Assembly: GCA_040901795.1 (NCBI GenBank)
Contig: JBBDYH010000061.1
Coordinates: 1 to 31,499 of the forward strand
Direction of reading: 5' to 3'
From: JBBDYH01 sp040901795
GTDB lineage: Bacteria; Planctomycetota; Planctomycetia; Pirellulales; JALHPA01
Length of the DNA stretch: 31,499 bases
The notes under the pieces are model-generated. The model saw nothing but the letters and a program-made list of their open reading frames with translations. It ran no database searches and had not been told where the DNA came from. Positions 24,543 through 31,421 of this stretch are shown here, piece by piece (the first letter of the stretch is position 1; each line of letters starts with the position of its first letter). The position numbers and the translations under genes were made by a program.

Positions 24543-27041
24543 CTACCACCAGAACTCGGTGCGGACGTACCGCATCAGCTTCGTCAGGAGGACCTGGCCA
24601 ACAGGCTTCTGGCCGCATTGAATGCGGGCAAAGCCAGTCATGCCGGGACGAAGCTCAGCGCCGGCGTCGCTCAATTGGCAGTACACGACAAGGCTGCTCT
24701 GCAGTTCGCCGGTTTCGTTCTTTTCAGCAGCCGGCGCAACTCGCTGCACTGTGGTTTCAAAGATCTTGAAAGGAAGCGCCCTCGCTTTCAACTCGACGCG
24801 TTGACCCGGCTCCACCGCGGCCACTTCCTCCTCGGGCAAAGTAATATTAATGTGCAAACTCGTGGCACGCTCGACTTCGCAAATCAGTTCGCCTTCTTCC
24901 AGATGCTGGCCGATCTTCTCCTTCAGCCGCGGCGTCGTTACGAGTCCCGACACGCTGGTTTGCACGACTTGCTTTTTTTGTAAGTCGTCCAGATAGCTCA
25001 GCTCTTCGAGGATCCGCGCGCGGCGCGATTTTTGGGCGTCAATCTCTTCTGGCCGGCTGCCGGCTTCGAGCAGCTTCAAAGCCCCGACCTCGTCCGCGAG
25101 CTGTTTTTCGCGCAAGGCGAGCTCTTGTTCGGCCTTGACGGTGCCCAGCGACGCGGCCGAGCCCTTTTCCGCTTCGGCCTGATTTGAGAGAGCCTTGGCC
25201 ACCTCGACTCGCCGTTGGTTCTCTTCATGTTGCTGAGCAGAAACCAGGTTCTTTTTAAGCAGCTTGCCCGACCGTTCGACGGTGTTGAGCGCTTGCTGAA
25301 CTTCGGCTTGATACTGGGCGACCTTCTGATCGAGCCGGCGGACATCGTTCCCGAACGCTTCGGTGGCGCTGGCCAGATCGTTTTGTGCCAAGTCGCGCCA
25401 CTCCCTCGCGCGCTCAATCCGCTTACGCTGCTCGGCCAGCTCCTCTTCGCGGGCGCCGGTTTTCAGCAGGAGAAGCTCGGCGTCGACCTCATGGAGCTGG
25501 GCCTTCTTTTGAGCGATCCGGCTGTCGAGGTCAGGAACCTGAATGCGCACGACCAACGCGCCCGCTTGCACCGTGTCGCCTTCCTCGTAGAGGACTTGCT
25601 TGATAAACCCCGCTACGGGAGCGCGGACCTCCTCCCGCTGCACCGGGCGGACTTCGAACGTGCCGTTGGCCCGCTGCTCCCACGGAATCAAGCACAGAGC
25701 CGCCACAGACACTGCGCCCCCGGCGAGCCAAACGGTCGTCCGCCCTGGCCGCTGAAGCGTCATCTTGTATAGTTCCCCTTGCAATAGCCCGGCGAACAGG
25801 GGGCGGACGGCGAAAAGTCCGACAACCGCTACCGCGACCGCGGCCCACAGGCCCACCGTCGAGTATGCAGTCTGAGTGAGATACGAAAACATCAGCGTCA
25901 AGAAGCCGATCGAGAACACCCAACAGGCGACGCCGTAGATCAACAGAGTTTTTGATCGCTCGTCACGCGGCGGCCGCTTAGCGCCCCATAAGAGCCAGCG
26001 TAGATGCGCGGCGAGATAATCCAAAGCGCGCTGCCGCAAGTTGCTGATCGCCAGCGTGTCGCTCAGCAGATAATAGCCGTCGAGCTTTAGGAACGGATTA
26101 AAATTCAAAAAAATCCGCAGGCCGGATACGGTGATGACGATCCAAGCCAGATAATTCACGAGCGAATCTTGCACAGTCATTCGCCAGACGAAGACCGCAA
26201 GCGCCCACAAACACAGCTCGATGTAGCCGCCCGCGAAGGTCACCCAGAGGCGCTTGCGCTTTTCCGGCAGCAGCCAGGCATCGGAGACATTGCAGTACAA
26301 GCACGGCATGCAGAATAGCAGCAAAAAACCCAGCTCATGCACTTCGCCGCCAAAATGTTTGCACGTTAGCCCGTGGCCGAATTCGTGAATGGTTGTAACC
26401 AGCAAAATCGTCGCGGCGACGGCGATCAACGTCTCCACGCCATGCGCAGCAGCGAATTGTGAAGCCAGCGCGGCATGATTCAACACCAACGTCATCACGG
26501 CCACACTAATCAATAACGCAGAAGCAATGACGAACGCCGGCGTCCAAAAAAAGGGGATCTTGGGGGCCAGCCAGCCAAACAACCGATCCGGGTCGAATAG
26601 GCTTTTGCGCCAGGCCAAAATACTTTGCGGACGTGCGGGAGTGGGTGGGCGTTGCGTGACGTCCGTCGCTGCGCCGCGTGACGCGGAAGGCTGGTGCTCA
26701 AGTCCCGCGCCCCTGCGGGCATCGAGGCTCGTGACGCTAAAGGAAAGCGGCGTCGAGTCGCCGCACTCTACGCGAGCGTATTCAAGCAGCCCGTTTTCAT
26801 TTGCGGTTTTAAGAAATGCCAGCAGTTCTTCGGAGCTGAGCCGATCGGCGAACCGTTGTCGGTAGGATTCTTTGATATCGGCCGCGTTGCGCCTGCCGTT
26901 CATCTGCGCGAGCAAAAAGAACTCGCGCTCGCCTATCTCAAAATACGAGGCGTTTCGCGGATCTTTTATGATGTACGTTCCGCGATCATTGTACGGAGCG
27001 ACAACCAACTCGCGGCGGAAAATGGGCGCCTGTGCAGCCAT
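24543..27041 (-). CDS. PqqD-like / M50 metalloprotease / HlyD fusion protein
   Basis: 832 residues. (1) About 15-90: a PqqD-like winged-helix domain ('YFEIGEREFFLLAQMNGRRN'), the type of domain that binds leader peptides in several peptide-modifying systems. (2) About 160-430: an intramembrane M50 (site-2) protease core with H219-E-F-G-H223, 'NPFLKLDGYYLLSD' (third zinc ligand Asp321) and at least six membrane helices. (3) About 465-832: an HlyD-type adaptor with two lipoyl halves ('EVRAPVAGFIKQVLYEEGD' and 'SVSGLVTTPRLKEKIGQHL') flanking a long coiled coil at about 505-700. The whole could recognise a peptide or protein, cut it and pass it through the envelope. No ABC transporter or outer-membrane channel is adjacent, so another partner would be needed. 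The acidic repeat-protein gene lies 93 bases upstream. Confidence 0.92.
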   Translation of the reverse strand: MAAQAPIFRRELVVAPYNDRGTYIIKDPRNASYFEIGEREFFLLAQMNGRRNAADIKESYRQRFADRLSSEELLAFLKTANENGLLEYARVECGDSTPLSFSVTSLDARRGAGLEHQPSASRGAATDVTQRPPTPARPQSILAWRKSLFDPDRLFGWLAPKIPFFWTPAFVIASALLISVAVMTLVLNHAALASQFAAAHGVETLIAVAATILLVTTIHEFGHGLTCKHFGGEVHELGFLLLFCMPCLYCNVSDAWLLPEKRKRLWVTFAGGYIELCLWALAVFVWRMTVQDSLVNYLAWIVITVSGLRIFLNFNPFLKLDGYYLLSDTLAISNLRQRALDYLAAHLRWLLWGAKRPPRDERSKTLLIYGVACWVFSIGFLTLMFSYLTQTAYSTVGLWAAVAVAVVGLFAVRPLFAGLLQGELYKMTLQRPGRTTVWLAGGAVSVAALCLIPWEQRANGTFEVRPVQREEVRAPVAGFIKQVLYEEGDTVQAGALVVRIQVPDLDSRIAQKKAQLHEVDAELLLLKTGAREEELAEQRKRIERAREWRDLAQNDLASATEAFGNDVRRLDQKVAQYQAEVQQALNTVERSGKLLKKNLVSAQQHEENQRRVEVAKALSNQAEAEKGSAASLGTVKAEQELALREKQLADEVGALKLLEAGSRPEEIDAQKSRRARILEELSYLDDLQKKQVVQTSVSGLVTTPRLKEKIGQHLEEGELICEVERATSLHINITLPEEEVAAVEPGQRVELKARALPFKIFETTVQRVAPAAEKNETGELQSSLVVYCQLSDAGAELRPGMTGFARIQCGQKPVGQVLLTKLMRYVRTEFWW

Positions 27042-27070
27042 GGGTTACTACTTCAATCATCGCTAAAGAC

Positions 27071-27097
27071 AAGCGGCAGGGGATGCCCCTGCCGCTT
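27071..27097 (-). terminator. 12-bp perfect hairpin between acidic-protein and protease-fusion genes
   Basis: Arms aagcggcagggg / cccctgccgctt, loop of three bases. On the minus strand it follows the acidic-protein stop by 37 bases and precedes the fusion-gene start by 30 bases. The downstream strand reads gtctttag, a poor T-run, so it may be a partial terminator or an RNA stabiliser that keeps the first gene more highly expressed. Confidence 0.6.
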
Positions 27098-27134
27098 CGT
27101 ATCGGCGTTGTTAACGCCAGCCCGACCGTCATGC

Positions 27135-27842
27135 CTACATCGTCGCAACGTTCTCGCTGTCCATGCCGCGTTCCATCGCCGTCGCGTTGGCGTTGGTTCC
27201 TGACAAATCGTCGGTGTTAGCCTCCGCGTCGGCCTGTCCGACATCGGCAGCGCCGGCGTTGGCATCGGTTTGAGCACCGGCCTGTCCATCGTCGTCAGCG
27301 CTGGCGTCATTAACGGCATTGGCGTCGGCTGGCCCGACGTCGCCACCGCCAATGTCGGTATCATCCAGGTCGCTCAAGTCGGCATTGCTAATGTCGCTCG
27401 AGTCGATGCCACTGCCGACATCGCTAAGCTGTCCAACGCTGGCTGTGTCAGTCACATGGCCGAAGTGAATCGGCACATCGTGGCCGGCAAAGTTGCCATC
27501 GGCAAAGCCGCTCGCGGCGTCATTCAAATTAGAACCAGCGACATCCACGGTGCTGATGCTGGCGCCGAGGTTGCTATTGTTGCCCAGATCACTATTGGCA
27601 TCGGTCAAAGCGTCAGCGTCGCCGCCGAGCAGACCACCGGCCAGACCACTGACCAAATCATCGACAGTGTTACCTAGTCCACTGACTGTATCACCTAGAC
27701 CGCTGACAGTATCGCCGACAGTGCTGACCGTACTGCCGACAGTCCCAATTAGATCACCCACAGTACCGAACACACCGCTCAGCAAGCTGGGAGCGATGCG
27801 ATCTTCCAGTTTTCGGACGGTAAGTCGAGTCTGAGCAGGCAT
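27135..27842 (-). CDS. Acidic repeat protein with LEDRIAPS N-terminus, possible export substrate
   Basis: 235 residues from ATG 27842 with a strong GAGGAGG six bases upstream. The frame continues upstream to 28439 but without coding character. The N-terminus 'MPAQTRLTVRKLEDRIAPSL' is basic then acidic, and resembles the LE-x-R motif of many planctomycete secreted proteins. Residues 26-67 form seven-residue repeats of the type G-T-V-G-D-T-V, giving a regular Val/Leu spacing. The rest is rich in Asp, Asn, Ala, Gly and Ser, very acidic and without Cys, probably unfolded or calcium-binding. It has no conventional signal peptide. It sits directly upstream of the PqqD-M50-HlyD fusion, which could process or export it. 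I recognise no family. Confidence 0.75.
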   Translation of the reverse strand: MPAQTRLTVRKLEDRIAPSLLSGVFGTVGDLIGTVGSTVSTVGDTVSGLGDTVSGLGNTVDDLVSGLAGGLLGGDADALTDANSDLGNNSNLGASISTVDVAGSNLNDAASGFADGNFAGHDVPIHFGHVTDTASVGQLSDVGSGIDSSDISNADLSDLDDTDIGGGDVGPADANAVNDASADDDGQAGAQTDANAGAADVGQADAEANTDDLSGTNANATAMERGMDSENVATM

Positions 27843-28246
27843 TCTCGTCCTCCTCTGCGTTCTCGGGCCAAGCTTCGAATTATCAGAACAGTTGTTGTGG
27901 CCTACGCCGCCACACTCGCTAACGCGCAGCATGCAGACGGTGTGCCAACGACTTAGCAGGTCAACACCACCACAATTGCGCATTTCCCCGAACGATAAAC
28001 GCCACATCCACCCACGAGCCGCTCTTCGTTGATGCTCCAGTAGCATCCGGCGGTTGTTCTTGCCGGAGTCAGGGCTGACCAACTGCCGGCCATGCAGAAG
28101 ATCATGAAGAAAGGAGGGCGACCAATGATCGACGCGGCTTAGCCGCCGGCGTCTCTCTGAGACTTGCTTGGGGGACTCAGCGGACGCGGCACAATTTGCA
28201 GGCGCTATGTTTGCTGCGCGGCGCCGGATCTGTTTGCCACACGCGA
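27843..28246. other. Upstream region of the acidic-protein gene, 404 bases
   Basis: This stretch should hold the promoter for the acidic-protein gene. On the plus strand, aaaggagg at 28110 precedes a tiny frame MIDAA at 28125-28142; it is too short to call. No other coding signal or known RNA element was seen. Confidence 0.35.
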
Positions 28247-28345
28247 CTACCGCAATCGGCGACCCGTCACGGTGATATCGCCGACGATTGCCCAGATGAC
28301 CAGGAACATCACGGCTGCGGCGAAGTGGAGTGGATCGACAATCAT
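28247..28345 (-). CDS. Possible 32-residue single-helix membrane peptide
   Basis: The peptide begins 'MIVDPLHFAAAVMFLVIWAI' and ends with the basic 'TGRRLR', a classic single membrane helix with positive C-terminal flank. A weak AAGGG lies ten bases upstream. It is too short for certainty and could be chance in GC-rich DNA, but hydrophobic frames of this quality are uncommon by chance. Orientation matches the acidic-protein gene 400 bases downstream. Confidence 0.3.
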   Translation of the reverse strand: MIVDPLHFAAAVMFLVIWAIVGDITVTGRRLR

Positions 28346-28641
28346 GATGCGCGCCCTTGGGGAAACCGGGTGTTCCGCGGTTTCTGTTGTCGTCCAACCG
28401 CGAGTCATAGCGTGATCGGGGCCGATCGGCGTCGGGCAAGGCGCCTAACCGTCAGAGAATGAACGACTTGCGCTTGCGGCAAAAAAGGTGCAGATTTTTG
28501 CGACCACGCGCTTGCAATTGTGCCACCATTTTGTGTACATACGTTCATATTAGCCCGCGCGGTGCTCTCGCGCCGTCAGGGGCTCTTATGTGACACTCGC
28601 GGCATAGCCGCCTCTTGAAAACACCCCCCACGGAGGTGCGT

Positions 28642-28854
28642 ATGACACTCCAACCTCACGTTCCGCACTGCGCGCTTGCCACCGCCGAACCGGACCCGCT
28701 TGAGCTGCCGGTAGAGGACGACGACTGGGAAGAGTTCGATCCAACGCCGCTCGAAGTTTGGATCCTGGACGACTTCGAATGGGAAGTCGAAGAACCGTAT
28801 CCGGCCCGCGGCGATCTCTCCGACTGCGACTCGGAGCGCGAAATGGATGAATGA
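28642..28854 (+). CDS. Small highly acidic protein
   Basis: 70 residues from ATG 28642, with GGAGG five bases upstream, one of the best ribosome sites in the window. About a third of the residues are Asp or Glu ('VEDDDWEEFDPTPLEVWILD', 'FEWEVEEPYPARGDL'), and three Trp are spaced through the acidic part. This suggests a DNA-mimic, a binding partner of a basic protein, or an acidic linker protein; none can be shown. The HTH/zinc-ribbon gene starts 63 bases later on the same strand. Confidence 0.7.
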   Translation: MTLQPHVPHCALATAEPDPLELPVEDDDWEEFDPTPLEVWILDDFEWEVEEPYPARGDLSDCDSEREMDE

Positions 28855-28894
28855 CAGTGTTTGGTTCCTTTGCTGAACCCTGAACCTTAGCCTG

Positions 28895-28908
28895 CCCGCC
28901 GTGGCGGG
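28895..28908 (+). promoter_or_regulatory. Short hairpin just before the HTH-gene start
   Basis: cccgcc-gt-ggcggg is a perfect six-base stem ending nine bases before ATG 28918. The right arm supplies the only G-rich stretch (ggcggg) that could pair with the ribosome, so folding could limit translation. This is inference from position only. Confidence 0.35.
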
Positions 28909-28917
28909 AACCCTCCT

Positions 28918-29226
28918 ATGCTTTCCCCTTGTCTTGTTCAAGAAATCCAGCGCCTGCTCGCAGTCGGGTATTCGCGACGTAAAGTCGCGCGGCTCGCCGG
29001 CGTTAGCCGCAACACCGTCAACGAGATCGCCGCTGAACAGCGGCCCGACTATGCCGAACCGCAGGAGACGCCGTTCTCGTCTCCGCCTCGCAGAAAGCCC
29101 AAGCGCTGCGGAGGTTGCGGCGGGTTGGTGTATCCGCCCTGCAAGCTTTGCCGGCTACGCAGCCATACGAACAACGATTCAGGCGGAGCGGATCGCGGTT
29201 TGCACGGCAATAGAAGACGAGCATGA
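28918..29226 (+). CDS. Helix-turn-helix protein with C-terminal zinc ribbon
   Basis: 102 residues. Residues 6-39 form a resolvase/Sigma-70-region-4-like HTH: 'LVQEIQRLLAVGYSRRKVAR' followed by 'LAGVSRNTVNEIA'. Residues 40-60 are a Pro/Arg linker. Residues 64-78 hold C-G-G-C and C-K-L-C (Cys64, 67, 75 and 78), a compact zinc-binding pair. The N-terminal half resembles small DNA-binding proteins that are frequent in planctomycetes ('VSRNTV', 'QRPDY'). It probably binds DNA; target and effector are unknown. The tail after 80 is low complexity. Confidence 0.78.
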   Translation: MLSPCLVQEIQRLLAVGYSRRKVARLAGVSRNTVNEIAAEQRPDYAEPQETPFSSPPRRKPKRCGGCGGLVYPPCKLCRLRSHTNNDSGGADRGLHGNRRRA

Positions 29227-29541
29227 CCGAAACAACGGAGTTTAAGGGAGTACATCGAGAAGGATGGCATGTATTGCCTTAGGTTGCAAGCATGGTTGCG
29301 TTAAGCACTCACTTTGCATACCCTAGATTGTGTCCCTAGATTTTTTACCGCCGCCAAGTAACATTGTGCCTGCGCCTGCGAATAATATAGAGGGTGTGTC
29401 TCAATCGCCTTGCCGGAGGCTTGGCAGTTAAGGCGGGGTTTGCCGGATCGAAAGAATCGGCTAATCTCCCGTTTGTTTAGTCGCCGATTCCAGTGCATTG
29501 GAAGTGCTGGAGCCGGTCCAGCGCCACGGAGGACCGCCCGG
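29227..29541. other. Intergenic region, 315 bases
   Basis: There is an AT-rich patch at 29335-29390 (ttttttaccg..., aataatatag) where a promoter for the following small genes could lie, with ttgtgc at 29364 and tatag at 29386. Nothing else is supported. Confidence 0.35.
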
Positions 29542-29751
29542 ATGCCCCCTGTAATGCAGGATCCACGCTTTACCGCGAATTCCTATAGCGCCTTGAATCA
29601 GCTCGAGCAGCGGATTCGCGATCGGGTTTACTCGTTGCTTCGAGATCGCCTCGGCGAACAAGGTCGGGCTGTAATTACCGAGAAAGACGTCGCCGAATGC
29701 TTTGCCGAGGCATGCCGTCAGTCGACGGAAGCGTGCGGTTCTCCTAAATAG
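29542..29751 (+). CDS. Small helical protein with histone-like C-terminal half, gene A
   Basis: 69 residues from ATG 29542 (GGAGG nine bases upstream); a longer frame from 29410 lacks support. After 'SALNQLEQRIRDRVYSLLRD' (a long helix, about 20-39) comes 'LGEQGRAVITEKDVAECFAE' (about 41-60), that is, a loop with Ile-Thr and a second helix beginning D-V. This helix / short loop / 'T-x-x-D-V' helix is how helix 2 to helix 3 of the histone fold looks. The following gene shows the same pattern. No other domain is seen. It starts seven bases before gene B ends its leader gap, so the two are co-transcribed. Confidence 0.5.
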   Translation: MPPVMQDPRFTANSYSALNQLEQRIRDRVYSLLRDRLGEQGRAVITEKDVAECFAEACRQSTEACGSPK

Positions 29752-29757
29752 TTGGGG

Positions 29758-30060
29758 ATGCATACCCCCCAAGATCAGTCACCGCAAAACTCCGGGTCAC
29801 CGTCGGCGCCAATTACAGCAGGCGAGGAGTTTCACGTCGCTACAAGCCAGGCGATTGATCGCTATACGAAGACCTTCCGAGACAATCTTCTCCGTCGCGC
29901 TGAGGCTTGTAAGATCACTCGCGGCTCGCAGATGTTGGCGGACTCTGACGTGGAAGACGCATATTGGCAAATCTGCGGCTCTACGAGCGCCTCGCGCATG
30001 GCCCGTCTATTCGGCGATAGCTGCATCGGAGCTGGTGGGATCTTTTGGGTCTTGTGGTGA
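29758..30060 (+). CDS. Small protein with histone-like segment, gene B, apparently frameshifted
   Basis: 100 residues from ATG 29758, six bases after the gene A stop. A Ser/Pro/Gln-rich leader (1-25) precedes 'FRDNLLRRAEACKITRGSQM' and 'LADSDVEDAYWQICGS', again a helix, a basic loop and an acidic-start helix with D-V. The C-terminus 'FGDSCIGAGGIFWVLW' begins a membrane helix but stops abruptly. The +2 frame carries on at 30057 with a second hydrophobic segment. One extra G in the ttttggg run at 30043-30049 would fuse them into a protein of about 136-139 residues with a membrane hairpin. It is either a real frameshift, a sequencing error, or a GTGA-coupled pair. Confidence 0.55.
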   Translation: MHTPQDQSPQNSGSPSAPITAGEEFHVATSQAIDRYTKTFRDNLLRRAEACKITRGSQMLADSDVEDAYWQICGSTSASRMARLFGDSCIGAGGIFWVLW

Positions 30061-30167
30061 ATCTTGTCAGCCTGGATCAAATCCCGATGGCTATTGTACT
30101 TGGCTTTACCGGAGTGTTTTTGTGGGCGGTCGGCGGCTACATTAGGGAATGGCTTTGCGCCAGATAG
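30057..30167 (+). pseudogene. Detached C-terminal membrane segment of gene B
   Basis: 36 residues read from GTG 30057, overlapping the gene B stop: 'VNLVSLDQIPMAIVLGFTGV', continuing through 'FLWAVGGYI' to the end 'REWLCAR'. A single strong membrane helix with a basic end. It is either the shifted tail of gene B or, less likely, a separate coupled membrane peptide. Confidence 0.5.
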
Positions 30168-30295
30168 CGGCTGGTCGTCCGCGGGTCTCGGCGCCGCACA
30201 TTGCTCGGCAGAAGTCTCCCGTTTAACAGTCTCGGGAGACCGTCGATTGGTCTTAATCACCTACCTGCCGCCGCGGGTCAGTGCCACGCGCATCG

Positions 30296-31195
30296 CTATG
30301 CGGGCTGGACCGTAATCGTCCCTGTCTCCGGGCTGCTGGCGGTGGCGTAGAGCCGCTTGGGGATTCGCCCGCTGAGATAGGCCAGCCGGCCGGCTGTGCA
30401 CGCGCTCCGCATCGCGAGGGCCATGCGCAGCGGGTCGCCGGCATGCGCAATCCCTGTGTTGAGCAAGACGCCGTCCACGCCCAGCTCCATGGCGATGGTT
30501 ACGTCGCTGGCCGTGCCGACGCCGGCATCGACAATCACCGGGTACTCGGGATCGCCGTCCTTGAGATACTCCAAGCAGATGCGGAGATTGTTGGCGTTGA
30601 GGATGCCTTGGCCGGAGCCGATGGGACTGCCGGCGGGCATGACGCTTGTCGCGCCAGCTTCCTTCAAGCGGCGAGCGACGATTGGATCGTCGCTGGTGTA
30701 GCAGAGGACTTGGAAGCCTTCTTTGACCAACCGCTCGGTCGCTTCGAGCGTGGCGACGGGATCGGGGAGGAGCGTTTTTTTGTCGGCGAGCACTTCGAGC
30801 TTGACCCAATCGGCGCCGGGGTTTTCCAGGCCGAGGAGAATCTCTCGCCCGAGGCGCGCCACGCGGATCGCGTCGTCGGCCGAGAAGCAGCCGGCGGTGT
30901 TGGGCAAGAGGGTGTATCGACGGGTGTCGATGAAGTCGAGCAGATTCTTGCCGTCGGCGTCGATCAAACGCTCGCGGCGGACGGCCACGGTGATGCAATC
31001 GGCGCCCGAGAGATCGAGCGCATCAGCCATCATGACGTGGTTCTTATATTTTCCGGTGCCGACAATGAGCCGGCTGTTGAGCGTGTGCGTGCCGATGCGT
31101 AGCGGCGCTTCGGCGAAATGCAGATCGCGTCCACGGTCGCCGTTCGACGGCGCGCGTGTGGATGCTTGGGAAGACGCAACGTGGGACGTTGACAT
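30296..31195 (-). CDS. thiG: Thiazole synthase
   Basis: 299 residues from ATG 31195. ThiG is the TIM-barrel enzyme that builds the thiazole phosphate of thiamine from 1-deoxy-D-xylulose 5-phosphate, a glycine-derived imine and sulfur from ThiS thiocarboxylate. Hallmarks: 'LIVGTGKYKN' (about 43-52), 'LLPNTAGCFSADDAIRVARL' (about 96-115), 'WVKLEVLADKK' with the Schiff-base Lys132, and the phosphate loops 'PIGSGQGI' and 'DAGVGTASD' followed by 'LLNTGIAHAGDP'. The first 30 residues (Ser/Arg-rich, 'MSTSHVASSQAS') are absent from typical ThiG, so a start nearer residue 25 is possible. It follows thiS by 25 bases. Confidence 0.96.
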   Translation of the reverse strand: MSTSHVASSQASTRAPSNGDRGRDLHFAEAPLRIGTHTLNSRLIVGTGKYKNHVMMADALDLSGADCITVAVRRERLIDADGKNLLDFIDTRRYTLLPNTAGCFSADDAIRVARLGREILLGLENPGADWVKLEVLADKKTLLPDPVATLEATERLVKEGFQVLCYTSDDPIVARRLKEAGATSVMPAGSPIGSGQGILNANNLRICLEYLKDGDPEYPVIVDAGVGTASDVTIAMELGVDGVLLNTGIAHAGDPLRMALAMRSACTAGRLAYLSGRIPKRLYATASSPETGTITVQPA

Positions 31196-31220
31196 GTTTG
31201 TGCTCTGCTTCTGCGATCGG

Positions 31221-31421
31221 TTAGCCGCCGCCGACGAGAGTGACCACTTCGAGCCGATCATTTTCGTGCAGGACTTGCTCAGCATGCCGGGTGCGCGGCA
31301 CAAGCTCCAAGTTCACTTCGACGGCGACGTGCCGGGCTGGAACTTCCAGCGCGCCGAGTAGCTCGGCCACCGTGGTGCCCGGTGCAACGTCGCGCGTTTC
31401 GCCGTTGAGGATAATTGTCAT
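31221..31421 (-). CDS. thiS: Sulfur carrier protein ThiS
   Basis: 66 residues with the ubiquitin-like fold pattern: 'MTIILNGETRDVAPGTTVAE', then 'LLGALEV', 'VAVEVNLELVPR' and a C-terminal 'VTLVGGG'. The terminal glycine is adenylated and turned into the thiocarboxylate that donates sulfur to ThiG; family members end in Gly-Gly, and here there are three. It is the first of the two thiamine genes visible on the minus strand. The upstream region runs off the window, so I cannot say whether other thi genes or a TPP riboswitch precede it. Confidence 0.94.
   Translation of the reverse strand: MTIILNGETRDVAPGTTVAELLGALEVPARHVAVEVNLELVPRTRHAEQVLHENDRLEVVTLVGGG

Noticed and set aside
27640..27780. 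Possible CRISPR-like array
   Set aside because: The repeats are short, imperfect, contiguous and in frame with the acidic protein; there are no unique spacers and no cas genes.
27843..28439. Upstream extension of the acidic-protein frame
   Set aside because: The strong GAGGAGG site is at 27842; the upstream translation is Arg-rich with no structure.
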